From positions 186,001 to 250,000 of the forward strand of contig NZ_JBHSIS010000024.1 in assembly GCF_042653545.1 (NCBI RefSeq): a stretch of 64,000 bases of DNA, written 5' to 3'. This DNA comes from Actinophytocola glycyrrhizae. GTDB lineage: Bacteria; Actinomycetota; Actinomycetes; Mycobacteriales; Pseudonocardiaceae. Positions 52,889 to 61,933 of the stretch are shown here, one piece after another (position 1 is the first letter of the stretch; each line of letters starts with the position of its first letter). Below the pieces are notes generated by a model. The model was not told where the DNA came from. It worked only from the letters and a program-made list of their open reading frames with translations, and searched no databases. A program made the position numbers and the translations under genes.

Positions 52889-54043
52889 ATGGTTGCGCAG
52901 CTGATCACCGGGGGACGGGTGGCGACACCCGACGGCGTGCTCGATCCGGGCTGGGTCCTGGTCGACGACGGCACGATCAGCGCGATCGGCTCCGGTGAAC
53001 CACCCGCCCGGCCCGACGCCGAGGTGACCGACGCGACCGGCAGCTGGGTGCTGCCCGGCTTCGTCGACATCCACTGCCACGGCGGCGGGGGCGCCGCCTT
53101 CACCAGCGCCGACCCCGGGCACGTGCGGCAGGTCGTCGACGCGCACACCGCGCACGGCACCACCACCATGCTCGCGAGCCTCGTCACGCGGCCCGTTCCC
53201 GAGCTGGTAGAGCAGGTCGCCGCGCTCGCCGAACTCGTCCAGGACGGGCTTGTCGCCGGTGTGCACCTCGAAGGCCCGTTCCTGTCCGCCGCCCGCTGCG
53301 GCGCCCACGACCCCGCGATCCTCCGGCCGCCGGACCCCGTCTCCGTCGACGCGCTGCTCGCCGCGGGGCACGGCGCCATCCGCATGGTCACCGTCGCACC
53401 CGAGCTGGAAGGTGCGGTGCCCGCGGTGAAGCGGCTGGTCGACACCGGTGTCATCGCCGCGATCGGGCACACCGACGCGCTGGCCGAGGACGTGGTCCCC
53501 GCGGTCGACGCGGGCGCCAGCGTCGCGACGCACCTGTTCAACGGCATGCGCCCGCTCCACCACCGCGAACCCGGCCCCATCGGCGTCCTGCTCGACGACG
53601 AACGCGTGACCGTCGAGCTGATCTGCGACCTCGTCCACCTGCACCCGACCGTCGTGCGGCTCGCCGCGCGGCACGCGGGAGCGGGCCGGACCGTGCTGAT
53701 CACCGACGCCATCGCCGCCGCAGCAGCCGGCGACGGGGTGTACGACATCGGCGGGCTGGAGGTGAACGTGACCGACGGCGTGCCGACGCTGGCGGGCGGC
53801 GGCTCGCTCGCGGGCAGCACGCTCACCATGGACGCCGCGTTCCGCAACCTCGTGCAGAGCTGCGGTCTCGGCGTGCTGGACGCGGTCTCGGCCGCCGCCA
53901 CCCGCCCCGCGGAGCTGCTCGGCCTCGGCAACGTCACCGGCAGGCTCGCCACCGGGTACGCCGCCGACGTGGTGCTGCTCGACGACGCGCTGCGGCCGAC
54001 ATCCGTCATGCGGCGCGGAGAGTGGGTACCGTCCGTGTCGTGA
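52889..54043 (+). CDS. nagA: N-acetylglucosamine-6-phosphate deacetylase
   Basis: 384 residues. Removes acetate from GlcNAc-6-P in amino-sugar catabolism. Amidohydrolase fold: WVLPGFVDIHCHGGGGAAFT, GVHLEGPFLSAARCGAHDP, AAIGHTDALAEDV, THLFNGMRPLHHREPG, LICDLVHLHPTVV and LITDAIAAAAAGDGVY (catalytic Asp). ATG 52889 has GTGAGGA directly upstream. The dre-like site suggests control by GlcN-6-P through DasR. Confidence 0.95.
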   Translation: MVAQLITGGRVATPDGVLDPGWVLVDDGTISAIGSGEPPARPDAEVTDATGSWVLPGFVDIHCHGGGGAAFTSADPGHVRQVVDAHTAHGTTTMLASLVTRPVPELVEQVAALAELVQDGLVAGVHLEGPFLSAARCGAHDPAILRPPDPVSVDALLAAGHGAIRMVTVAPELEGAVPAVKRLVDTGVIAAIGHTDALAEDVVPAVDAGASVATHLFNGMRPLHHREPGPIGVLLDDERVTVELICDLVHLHPTVVRLAARHAGAGRTVLITDAIAAAAAGDGVYDIGGLEVNVTDGVPTLAGGGSLAGSTLTMDAAFRNLVQSCGLGVLDAVSAAATRPAELLGLGNVTGRLATGYAADVVLLDDALRPTSVMRRGEWVPSVS

Positions 54044-54101
54044 GCGAGCTTGCGAGCGAACCGATGTCGCAGGGGCTCCCCGCAGCCTGCGAGGGGGGAA
54101 C

Positions 54102-54365
54102 GTGAGCACCGACGATCCCGAACGGCTCCTCGCCGAAGCACTGCGCGCACAGGCGACCCGCGCCCCCGCGGACACGTCGCAGGTGGGCTACGGCCTGCTG
54201 TCCGGCAGCGAGTTCGGCGCCATCACCCCACCGGCACCCGCCAGCGAGTCGACGACCCGGCTCGACGACCCGGCGAAACAGATCCCGGCGTGGCTCATCC
54301 TGCTGTTGTCACTGGTCCTGGGCCTGGCGGCGGGCGCGGTCGTCGGCCTGGTGACTCTCCTATAA
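54102..54365 (+). CDS. Small single-pass membrane protein
   Basis: 87 residues. Hydrophilic N-terminus STDDPERLLAEALRAQATR, then one C-terminal membrane helix IPAWLILLLSLVLGLAAGAV. GTG 54102 with GGGGGG about 3-8 nt upstream. Lies between nagA and a DedA gene; possibly in an operon with nagA. Function unknown. Confidence 0.75.
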   Translation: MSTDDPERLLAEALRAQATRAPADTSQVGYGLLSGSEFGAITPPAPASESTTRLDDPAKQIPAWLILLLSLVLGLAAGAVVGLVTLL

Positions 54366-54398
54366 AGATCAAAGGAAGCACGCGTACCCTTTGTTGGC

Positions 54399-55103
54399 GT
54401 GACGATCGCCGCCGCAACTGTGCACACCATGTCCTTTTTGCCCGCCTGGCTCGACCCGGAGGTCATCCTGCGCGGCATGGGCGGCTGGGCACTCGCCGTA
54501 CTGTGCCTGATCATCTTCGCGGAGTGCGGCCTGCTGGTCGGCTTCTTCCTGCCTGGTGACTCGCTGCTGTTCGTGGCGGGCCTGTTCGTCGCGACGGGTG
54601 CCATCGCGTCACCGCTGTGGGTGGTGTGCGTGCTGGTGACGGTGTGCGCCTTCGTCGGCAACGTGTGCGGGTACTGGATCGGCGCGAAGGCAGGGCCCGC
54701 GCTGTTCAACAAGCCGAACTCGAAGCTGTTCAAGAAGGAGTACGTCGACAAGACGCACGAGTTCTTCGACAAGTACGGCGCCAGGGCCATCGTCATGGCG
54801 CGGTTCGTGCCGATCGTGCGGACGTTCATCACCGCGATGGCAGGCGTCGGGCGAATGGACGCGAAGAAGTACTTCACCTACTCCGCCATCGGCGGCGTGC
54901 TGTGGGCCGCGGGCCTGACCGTGCTGGGCTACTTCCTCGGCGAGATCCCGTTCGTGGAGCAGAACATCGAGGGAATGCTCATCCTGATCGTCCTGCTCTC
55001 GATCGTCCCGATCATCGTCGAGCTGATCAAGGCGCGCCGCGAGAAGAAGAATCTCCCGGAGGCGAGCGCCGACGCGGCAACGGAGATCATCGAGCGGATC
55101 TGA
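54399..55103 (+). CDS. DedA-family membrane protein
   Basis: 234 residues. FAECGLLVGFFLPGDSLLFV and RFVPIVRTFITAMAGVGRMD are the DedA signatures; about five hydrophobic segments. The family is implicated in lipid scrambling (flipping of undecaprenyl phosphate or phospholipid). GTG 54399 with TACCCT (54385-54390) 8 nt upstream, leaderless type. A hairpin terminator with U-tract follows. Confidence 0.92.
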   Translation: MTIAAATVHTMSFLPAWLDPEVILRGMGGWALAVLCLIIFAECGLLVGFFLPGDSLLFVAGLFVATGAIASPLWVVCVLVTVCAFVGNVCGYWIGAKAGPALFNKPNSKLFKKEYVDKTHEFFDKYGARAIVMARFVPIVRTFITAMAGVGRMDAKKYFTYSAIGGVLWAAGLTVLGYFLGEIPFVEQNIEGMLILIVLLSIVPIIVELIKARREKKNLPEASADAATEIIERI

Positions 55104-55118
55104 CCCACGCGAGAGAAG

Positions 55119-55155
55119 GCGGACGGCTCCTACATTGGAGCGGTCCGCTTTTTCG
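55119..55155 (+). terminator. Rho-independent terminator after DedA gene
   Basis: GCGGACGGCTCC and GGAGCGGTCCGC pair with one mismatch around TACATT, followed by TTTTT, the clearest intrinsic terminator in the window. Confidence 0.85.
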
Positions 55156-55267
55156 TGCGCGGAACCCAAGGGTCAACACGTGCGAACAGCCAACAGCACT
55201 TGGCACCGCAGACCGAGAGGCCCGCCGATGCCTCGACCGCCCGACGGGCCCCCGCAGGACGGACCGG

Positions 55268-55396
55268 TGCCGTGAAAGGCCACGGCACAACAAGTGCCGT
55301 CAATGGGCCATTCAGGACGCCCAGCGCCCTGAACGCGCCTTTCAGGGCATTGCCACGCCGTCAACGCGCCTTCACAACTACCCCAGCTGTGGACAA
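55268..55396. repeat. D-type units with a DnaA box
   Basis: D hairpin units at 55268-55378; 55281-55349 is identical to 40311-40379. TGTGGACAA (TTGTCCACA inverted) at 55388-55396, just downstream of the FAD-oxidase stop on its coding strand. Confidence 0.85.
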
Positions 55397-55404
55397 CTCC
55401 AGCG

Positions 55405-56814
55405 TTACGCCGGAATTGGAGGGCCGGCGGCCGTCATCGAGAACATCGAGCCCGGGTTGAAGACGTTGTCCGGGTCCAGGGCGGCCTTGATCGCGCGGTG
55501 GGTGCGCATCGCGACCGGGCCGATCTCCTTCTCCAGCCAGTCGCGTTTGATCTTGCCGATGCCGTGTTCGCCGGTGACGGTGCCGCCCAGTTCCAGGCCC
55601 GCGGCCAGGATGTCGTTGAACGCCACGGTGGCGCGCGCGAACTGGTCCTCCGACGTCGGGTCGTAGACGATTGTCGGGTGCATGTTGCCGTCGCCTGCGT
55701 GGCCGACCACCGCGACGCGCAGCCCGACCTCCGCCGAGATGCGTTCGCACGCCGCGATCAGCTCGGCGATCCTCGTGCGGGGCACGCACACGTCGTCGGT
55801 CATCCACGCGCCGTAGACCTCCAGCGCGGTCAGCACCGCCCGGCGCGCGGCCAGCAGCAGTTGCCCCTCCGCCGGATCGAACGTCGAGTGCACCAGGTCG
55901 GCGCCGACGTCCTCGCACACCTGCTCGATGGCGCGCAGCTCCTGCCGGGCCGCCTCGCCGCCGGAGTCCGACTGGCAGATCAGCAGCGCCGCGCAGCCCG
56001 CGCCGGCACCAAGTTCCGTCTTCAGGTGCGCCTCGACCGCCGCGATCGACGTCGCGTCCATGATCTCCATCAGTGACGGCACGATGCCCTCGCGGACGAT
56101 CCGGCTCACCGCCTCGCCCGCGGTCTCCACCGCCGAGAACGCCGCGACCATCGTGCCGGGGGCCTGCGGCAGCGGGCGCAGCGCGAGCGTCGCCTGCGTG
56201 ATCACGCCGAGGGTGCCCTCGCTGCCGACGAACAGCTTCGTGAGGTCGTAACCGGCCACGCCCTTCACCGTGCGGCGGCCGGTCCTCAGCAGCTCGCCGT
56301 CCGCCAGCACGACCTCCAGCCCCAGCACGGAGTCCGTGGTCACGCCGTACTTCACGCAGCACAGCCCGCCCGCGTTCGTGGACAGGTTGCCGCCGATCGT
56401 GCACCAGTCGTAGCTCGACGGGTCCGGTGGGTAGAACAGTCCGTGCTTCTCCACGGCGCCGCGCAGGTCGAGGTTGACCACGCCCGGCTGCACCACCGCC
56501 AGCCGGTTGTCCGGGTCGATCTCGACGATCTCGTTCATCCTGGTCATCGCGAGCACGACGCACCCCTCGATGGCGTTCGCCGCGCCCGACAGGCCGCTGC
56601 CCGCACCTCTCGGCACGATCGCCACGCCGGCGGCGGCACACGCACGGACGACGGCCTGCACCTCCGTCGCGCTCCTCGGCAGCACGACCGCGAGCGGTGC
56701 GCCGTGCGGCGCCAGCGGCATCATGTCGCGCCGGTAACTCTCGGTGACATCGGTGTCCACGAGCACCGCGCCGTCACCCACAGCGGCACGCAGCTCGTCC
56801 AGGAGAGTGCTCAC
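55405..56814 (-). CDS. FAD-binding oxidase, glycolate/D-lactate dehydrogenase-like (GlcD-like)
   Basis: 469 residues. PCMH-type FAD domain: VAIVPRGAGSGLSGAANAIE, IGGNLSTNAGGLCCVKYGVT and VKGVAGYDLTKLFVGSEGTL; C-terminal FAD-linked oxidase domain VVGHAGDGNMHPTIVYDP and GEHGIGKIKRDWLEKEIGP. Oxidises a 2-hydroxy acid to the 2-oxo acid with FAD; the exact substrate is not decidable. GTG 56814 with TACGGT (56822-56827 complement) 7 nt upstream, leaderless type. Confidence 0.9.
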   Translation of the reverse strand: MSTLLDELRAAVGDGAVLVDTDVTESYRRDMMPLAPHGAPLAVVLPRSATEVQAVVRACAAAGVAIVPRGAGSGLSGAANAIEGCVVLAMTRMNEIVEIDPDNRLAVVQPGVVNLDLRGAVEKHGLFYPPDPSSYDWCTIGGNLSTNAGGLCCVKYGVTTDSVLGLEVVLADGELLRTGRRTVKGVAGYDLTKLFVGSEGTLGVITQATLALRPLPQAPGTMVAAFSAVETAGEAVSRIVREGIVPSLMEIMDATSIAAVEAHLKTELGAGAGCAALLICQSDSGGEAARQELRAIEQVCEDVGADLVHSTFDPAEGQLLLAARRAVLTALEVYGAWMTDDVCVPRTRIAELIAACERISAEVGLRVAVVGHAGDGNMHPTIVYDPTSEDQFARATVAFNDILAAGLELGGTVTGEHGIGKIKRDWLEKEIGPVAMRTHRAIKAALDPDNVFNPGSMFSMTAAGPPIPA

Positions 56815-56992
56815 ACACCCAACCGTAACCGTTTCAAGGGGAATTCGAGCCTCTCGACCAACACTCGAGGGACACGAGGAGCGACACCGAACCGAGATCA
56901 AGGTGTGCGACTTTCGCGGGTTCGATCGAGTCCGTCCGTCATTTACAGTGGTTGATACGTCAAAGAGGACGTTCAGAGGAGGGCTGGGTGCG

Positions 56993-57958
56993 ATGACGCG
57001 GCCGACTGTGCCCACAAGCCCGAGCGTGCAGAGCCGGGCGCTGGCACAACTCCTCATGAACGGGCTCCGGCCGGTCGGCGACCGCCTGCGGATCACCGCG
57101 TGGCCGCACCTGCGGGTGGTGCGCGACATGTTCGACACCGTCGGGCTCACCCCGCTGCCCCGCGGCACCCGGGTCGAACCGGTCGCCGACGGTGACGTCC
57201 GGGGCCTGTGGATCACCGGCCGCCGCGCTGACCAGTCGAACGGCGTGGTGCTGTACCTGCACGGCGGCGGCTTCGTGTTCGGGTCGCAACGCACCCACAA
57301 ACACCTGGTCGCGGCGCTGTCCGCGGCGACGGGACGGCCCGCGTTCCTCGTCGGCTACCGCCGCGCGCCCGAGCACCCGTTCCCGGCCGCTGCCGATGAC
57401 GCGCTCGCCGCGTACCGCTGGTTGCTGCGCACCGGCCACCCCCCGGAGTCGATCACCGTCATGGGTGACTCCGCAGGTGGCCACCTGGTCGCGGGCCTGC
57501 TCGCCGACCTGTCCAGGCGCAGGCTGCCGATGCCCGCCGCGGCCGTCATGTTCTCCCCGTTCCTTGACCTGACCTGCGCGGAACTGGCGGACCGGGACAA
57601 GGTGCGGCGCGACCCGTTCGTGCCGCCGCAGCGGGCGATGGAGTGCGGCCGGACCTACGCGGGCGAGTACGCGCTCACGCACAGCAGGCTGAACGTGCTG
57701 CGGGCCAACAAACGCCGCTGGCCGCCGGTGCTGATCCAGGTCGGCGACACCGAATGCCTGCTCGGCGACTCCGAGCGGATGACGGAGAGCATCCGGACCG
57801 CGGGTGTCCACTGTGAACTGCAGGTGTGGCCGGGGCAGGTGCACGTGTTCCCGGCGTTCTACCCGCTGCTCCCCGAGGGCAGGGCCGCGATCTCCTACGT
57901 CGGCCAGTTCGTCCGCGAACTGGCCGCTGACCAGGGCGTGATCGCGACCGCGAGTTGA
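56993..57958 (+). CDS. Alpha/beta hydrolase, hormone-sensitive-lipase-like esterase
   Basis: 321 residues. HSL (esterase family IV) motifs: VLYLHGGGFVFGSQRTH (HGGG oxyanion hole), ITVMGDSAGGHLVAGLL (GDSAGG, nucleophile Ser), LIQVGDTECLLGDS (Asp) and GQVHVFPAFYP (His). A carboxylesterase, probably cytosolic. ATG 56993; AGGAGG lies 12 nt upstream, somewhat far. An A/T-rich upstream region (56939-56965) is the likely promoter. Confidence 0.92.
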   Translation: MTRPTVPTSPSVQSRALAQLLMNGLRPVGDRLRITAWPHLRVVRDMFDTVGLTPLPRGTRVEPVADGDVRGLWITGRRADQSNGVVLYLHGGGFVFGSQRTHKHLVAALSAATGRPAFLVGYRRAPEHPFPAAADDALAAYRWLLRTGHPPESITVMGDSAGGHLVAGLLADLSRRRLPMPAAAVMFSPFLDLTCAELADRDKVRRDPFVPPQRAMECGRTYAGEYALTHSRLNVLRANKRRWPPVLIQVGDTECLLGDSERMTESIRTAGVHCELQVWPGQVHVFPAFYPLLPEGRAAISYVGQFVRELAADQGVIATAS

Positions 57959-58033
57959 CACGGCGGTGGAGATCCGGCGAATTCGAACACGTTTGCGGGC
58001 TGGGTCCGCGAACGGACACGTACGCTACCTGTC

Positions 58034-58690
58034 GTGAGTGTGGCTACCGGCGTGCTCGAATCCGCCGGACCCGTCATGGTGTGGATCATCGTGCTCGGGT
58101 TCGTGTTCACCGAGTGTGCCTTCATCGTCGGGCTGTTCCTGCCCGGTGACTCGCTGCTGTTCGCAGCGGGTGTGGTGCTGGCCGAACACGACGGTGAGGT
58201 CCACGCGTGGGCCCTGTCCGCCGCCGCGATGGTGACCGCGGTCGTCGGCAACATGGTCGGCTACTACATCGGCCACAAGGCGGGCCACACGATCATCGCG
58301 CGGCGCGGTGGCCGGGTGCTGAACCTCGAAAACCTCGCCAGGGCACGGGACTTCCTCGACCGTCGCGGCTTCTGGGCGATCGTGCTGGCGCGGTGGATCC
58401 CGTGGATCCGCACGCTCGCGCCGCTGATCGCGGGCGCCGCCAAGATGGACCACCGCCGGTTCCTGGTGGCCACGACGATCGGCGGACTGGCGTGGGTGCC
58501 GACGCTGGTGCTTCTCGGGTACTACGGCGCGGGACTGCTCTCGCACATGCCGTGGCTGAAGGCCGTCGCACTGTGGGGCAGCATCGCGTTCTTCGTCGTC
58601 GGCACGCTGTACGGGGTGCTCCGCTACCGGCAGGAAATGCACAAACCACCGGTGGAAGCGACGATCACCGCGGGCTCCGTACAGGACTGA
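58034..58690 (+). CDS. DedA-family membrane protein (second copy)
   Basis: 218 residues. FTECAFIVGLFLPGDSLLFA and ARWIPWIRTLAPLIAGAAKM are the DedA signatures; about five membrane segments, basic C-terminus. GTG 58034 with TACGCT (58021-58026) exactly 7 nt upstream (leaderless). Diverged from 54399-55103. One of the two corresponds to mycobacterial Rv0364, but I cannot say which. Confidence 0.92.
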   Translation: MSVATGVLESAGPVMVWIIVLGFVFTECAFIVGLFLPGDSLLFAAGVVLAEHDGEVHAWALSAAAMVTAVVGNMVGYYIGHKAGHTIIARRGGRVLNLENLARARDFLDRRGFWAIVLARWIPWIRTLAPLIAGAAKMDHRRFLVATTIGGLAWVPTLVLLGYYGAGLLSHMPWLKAVALWGSIAFFVVGTLYGVLRYRQEMHKPPVEATITAGSVQD

Positions 58691-58699
58691 ACCGCGAGA

Positions 58700-59445
58700 T
58701 CACGGAAACCAACCGGACGCAACCCCACCCGAACCCCAGGGTCCCCGCAAATACGTGCTGACTGGCTCACGAAGCGAAGCACCACGAACGCGAGCCACCC
58801 GCCGCTGTCCCGCGCAGCGCCCGCAGGCGGGCTGGTGCCGTGAAAGGCGCGTTCACGGCACAACAAGTGCCGTCAATGGGCCATTCACGGCACCCAGCGC
58901 CGTCAATGCGCCTTTCACGGCACCGCCAACGCCGTCAACGCGCCTTTCACAGCACCAAAGGCCCCGGGCGCTCCGCGCCCGGCCCCGCCAAACGGGCCCC
59001 GCGAAGCGGGGCCGCGAAACGAAGGCCCGCGCAGCGGGCCCGCAACCCACGCAACCCTGACGGTGGCGCAAGCCCACCACCAAGGGGCTCCCTGCCATCC
59101 CGTCGACCTGGCGTAGCCCGATCACACCGCGTCAAGGGGGGCCAAAACGACCGAATCACAACACGCTGAAGCTGGCCCCCCTTGGCGCGGTGTGATAGCC
59201 CGCAGGGAGGTCGACGGGATGGCAGGCAGACCCGAACCCAACCGCAGCCAACCCACCCCTCCGCCACCCCCGAGACCTGCCCGTCCGGCGAGGACAAACC
59301 CACAACAAAAGCCGCGAACCGACCGGAACGCAACCCCCACCCGAACCCGGGGGCGTCCCGCCATGCCAGTCTACCGGCACCCACCGACAAAACAAGCGAC
59401 AAGAGCCGACCTGTGGACAACCAGGTCGGCTGTGGACAACCGGGG
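58700..59445. repeat. Largest repeat mosaic: D units, C hairpin, B block, E module, DnaA boxes
   Basis: About 745 bp without a gene. In order: a diverged E-like stretch (near 58714-58740), four D units of 30-32 bp (58837-58956), a GC-rich palindromic block of CGCTCCGCGCCCGG type, linker GACGGTGGCGCAAGCCCACC (59060), C hairpin (59093-59224), inverted B block (59224-59318), inverted E module (promoter-like 59368-59395 on the minus strand) and two inverted TTGTCCACA boxes (59412-59420, 59431-59439), ending at the VOC gene stop. Confidence 0.88.
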
Positions 59446-59853
59446 TCAGTCTTCGCGGGCCCACAGGACGAGTTGGATGCCGTCCGGGTCGCGGAGGGCG
59501 ATGACCTCGGTGCCGGGGGCCGTGTGTTCTTCCTTTATGGGTGAGAACGTCACGCCGTGGTCGGTGAGGCGGTCGGTCCACTCGCGCAGGCAGGTGCGGC
59601 CCGGGACGGAGAACGTGAGGTGGTCCAGGCCCGGCCTGCGTTCGTCGAAAAGGGAGTACTCGGACACCGGGTGTTGCACGAGGGTGAGTGTGATCCCGAA
59701 CCCCGGCCCGCGCAGGAACGCCTTTCGCATCCCGGTCGGCTGGTCGTCGCAGCCGACCGACTCGAAGCCCAGCACCCGCTCGTACCAGGGGACGCTGCGG
59801 TCGACGTCGGTGACGGTGAGTGCGACGTGGTGAACACCGGTCAGCGGGGGCAT
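59446..59853 (-). CDS. VOC-family protein (glyoxalase/dioxygenase-like)
   Basis: 135 residues, two beta-alpha-beta-beta-beta modules. MPPLTGVHHVALTVTDVDRS (metal His), LDHLTFSVPGRTCLREW and VIALRDPDGIQLVLWARED (metal Glu region). Function unknown within glyoxalase/bleomycin-resistance/dioxygenase relatives. ATG 59851-59853 with AAGGA 6-7 nt upstream. DnaA-box/E repeat begins just after its stop. Confidence 0.9.
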   Translation of the reverse strand: MPPLTGVHHVALTVTDVDRSVPWYERVLGFESVGCDDQPTGMRKAFLRGPGFGITLTLVQHPVSEYSLFDERRPGLDHLTFSVPGRTCLREWTDRLTDHGVTFSPIKEEHTAPGTEVIALRDPDGIQLVLWARED

Positions 59854-59959
59854 CAGAGTCCTTCCCGACCCTGCCGGAGGCGGGCCGACTCCGCCATACT
59901 GCCGCAGCGGTTCGGCAAAACCCCCGCCGTTATCGGATCTTCTGCAGGCCGATATCCCG

Positions 59960-60703
59960 TCAGTAACCGCCGCTGATCGGCAGCGTGGCACCGGTCACGT
60001 ACGACGCCGCGCCGGACAGTAGCCACACCACTCCTTCGGCGATCTCCTCCGGTTCGCCCGCCCGTTTCATGGGGATCAGCGGCGCCCGCTCGATCGCCCG
60101 GTTCGGCAGGCCCGCGGCCGCGTGCAGGTCTGTGTGGACGGTGCCGGGTGCGACCGCGTTCACCCGCACGCCCTCGGCGGCGACCTCCTGGGCGAGCCCG
60201 TACGTCAGGGTCTCCACGGCCGCCTTGCTCGCCGCGTAATGCACCCACTCGCCGGGTGAGCCGCGGCCCGCGGCGGTCGACGACACGTTCACGATCGCGC
60301 CGCCGGGCCCGCCGTGACGGGTCGACAGCCGGCGGACCGCCTCCCGGTTGCACAGGAACACCCCCATCACGTTCACGTCCAGCACGCGGCGCACCGTGGC
60401 CGCGTCCTGCTCGTCCAGTCGCCCAGGGGTGTTACCCGTGATGCCCGCGTTGCACACCACGCCGGTGAGGTCACCGAGTGTGACGGCCTGGTCGAACAGG
60501 CGTCGCACGTATTCCTCGTCGGCGATGTCGCCTGCCACCGCAAGCGCTTGCGCGCCCGCTGCCTCGGCGTCCGCGACGACCGCACGGGCCGCGTCGTGGT
60601 CGCTCGCGTAGCCGATGGCCACGTCGTACCCGGTCCGCGCGAGCTGCCGGACCACCGCCGCACCGATTCCCCGGCTCCCGCCGGTCACGATCACAACACT
60701 CAC
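59960..60703 (-). CDS. Short-chain dehydrogenase/reductase, FabG-like
   Basis: 247 residues. VVIVTGGSRGIGAAVVRQLA (TGxxxGxG), VVCNAGITGNTPGRLDEQ (NAG), AIVNVSSTAAGRGSPGEWVH (Ser), YAASKAAVETLT (YxxxK) and SYVTGATLPISGGY (classic SDR ending). NADPH-dependent 3-oxo reductase-like. GTG start with TAGGTT (60711-60716 complement) 7 nt upstream, leaderless type. Confidence 0.93.
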   Translation of the reverse strand: MSVVIVTGGSRGIGAAVVRQLARTGYDVAIGYASDHDAARAVVADAEAAGAQALAVAGDIADEEYVRRLFDQAVTLGDLTGVVCNAGITGNTPGRLDEQDAATVRRVLDVNVMGVFLCNREAVRRLSTRHGGPGGAIVNVSSTAAGRGSPGEWVHYAASKAAVETLTYGLAQEVAAEGVRVNAVAPGTVHTDLHAAAGLPNRAIERAPLIPMKRAGEPEEIAEGVVWLLSGAASYVTGATLPISGGY

Positions 60704-60713
60704 GACCGGGAAC

Positions 60714-61853
60714 CTATCCGGTGGAGCGCTCCAGCAGTGCCGCGGCTTCCAGGACCATCCACCCGGCCAGTTGCACGGACAGGTCGCGTTCGGCCCTGCG
60801 GTGCCCCGCGGTCCTCGGCACCCGCGCCGGTTGCGACCACTCCGGCCCGAAGAGCGGGCCGGACCGCGCCAGCGCCCGGTTGCGCCACGCAGCCGACGCG
60901 GAGCCGACGACCAGCCCGCGCGCGGTGGCGGCCGCCGGGGAGGACGTGGGCAGCCGCAGCGCCGCCTGCGCGAGGTACCGCGCGAGGATGCCCGCGAACA
61001 GGCCGCCGTCGCCGCCGCCCCGGCCGCGCAGCACGTCGTCGTCGTTGAGGTGGGCGGCGACGGCGCCGATGGTCCGCTCGGCGCGCTCGATCCACACGCC
61101 GGAGGTGTCGCCCTCGGCCAGCTCGACGCACGCGCCGAGGTACACGCCCTGGCAGTAGGTGTAGATGACCTTGACGACGTCCCTGATCGACCCGTCCTCC
61201 TCGACGTACACGCCGTCCCACAGCAGGCCGGTGGCGGGGTCGACCAGCACCTGCGACATCCACTCCGTCACGGATCTCGCCCGCTGCGGGTCGGCGCGTT
61301 CGCCGCCGCGGGTCGACCAGCGCGCGAACAGGATCGCGGCGGGGCCGTTGGCAGGGACGTTCTTGAACAGGTCCTTGCGCCGCCACCAGATGCCGCCGCC
61401 GCCGTGGTCGGTCCACCCGGCACGCAGCTGCGCGGCGATGGCGGTCATCGCCCTGGTGACCGGCACGTCCTCGCAGTCGTGCGCGCGCATGAGCGCGAGG
61501 CCGAGCCACGCGATGTCGTCGTAGTAGTCGTTGGTCCAGGCGCCGAAGTTGCGCACGCGCACACCGCGCACGAGCCCGCGGATGGTGCCGGCGCGGGCCG
61601 CGTTCGGCTGCCGTTCCTGCGCGTCGACCAGGCAGTCCAGCAGGTGCGCCTGCCACCAGTAGTTCCAGTGGACGTGCAGGCGGTTGCCGATCGACTGTGG
61701 CCAGCCCGCGACACCGAGCCGGGTGCCGGGCAGCGCCCACACCCGCCGCAGGTGTCTGGCGACCACGGCACGTTCGGTGACGGCCGCCCGCGCACCCCAG
61801 AGGGACGGTGACCCTTCTGTTGTGCTGCCCGCATGACCGGCCCGTTGCGTCAC
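60714..61853 (-). CDS. Glycoside hydrolase family 76-like protein (Rv0365c-like)
   Basis: About 379 residues, alpha/alpha-barrel. NYWWQAHLLDCLVDAQERQ, NFGAWTNDYYDDIAWLGLAL (Asp-Asp pair as in GH76 alpha-1,6-mannanases), GGGGIWWRRKDLFKNVPANG and VIYTYCQGVYLGACVELA. No signal peptide seen, so probably cytosolic; mannan-related role is only a family inference. Start uncertain: GTG 61853 matches the short N-terminus of relatives; GTG 61910 would add 19 residues. Follows close upstream of the SDR gene on the same strand. Confidence 0.82.
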   Translation of the reverse strand: MTQRAGHAGSTTEGSPSLWGARAAVTERAVVARHLRRVWALPGTRLGVAGWPQSIGNRLHVHWNYWWQAHLLDCLVDAQERQPNAARAGTIRGLVRGVRVRNFGAWTNDYYDDIAWLGLALMRAHDCEDVPVTRAMTAIAAQLRAGWTDHGGGGIWWRRKDLFKNVPANGPAAILFARWSTRGGERADPQRARSVTEWMSQVLVDPATGLLWDGVYVEEDGSIRDVVKVIYTYCQGVYLGACVELAEGDTSGVWIERAERTIGAVAAHLNDDDVLRGRGGGDGGLFAGILARYLAQAALRLPTSSPAAATARGLVVGSASAAWRNRALARSGPLFGPEWSQPARVPRTAGHRRAERDLSVQLAGWMVLEAAALLERSTG

Positions 61854-61933
61854 TTCTACATCGTGAGCGCTGAATCGGTTCCGATGTTTCCGCCAGGAGA
61901 GTGATGTCACCGTCCTGTGTCACAGTGAGGCTC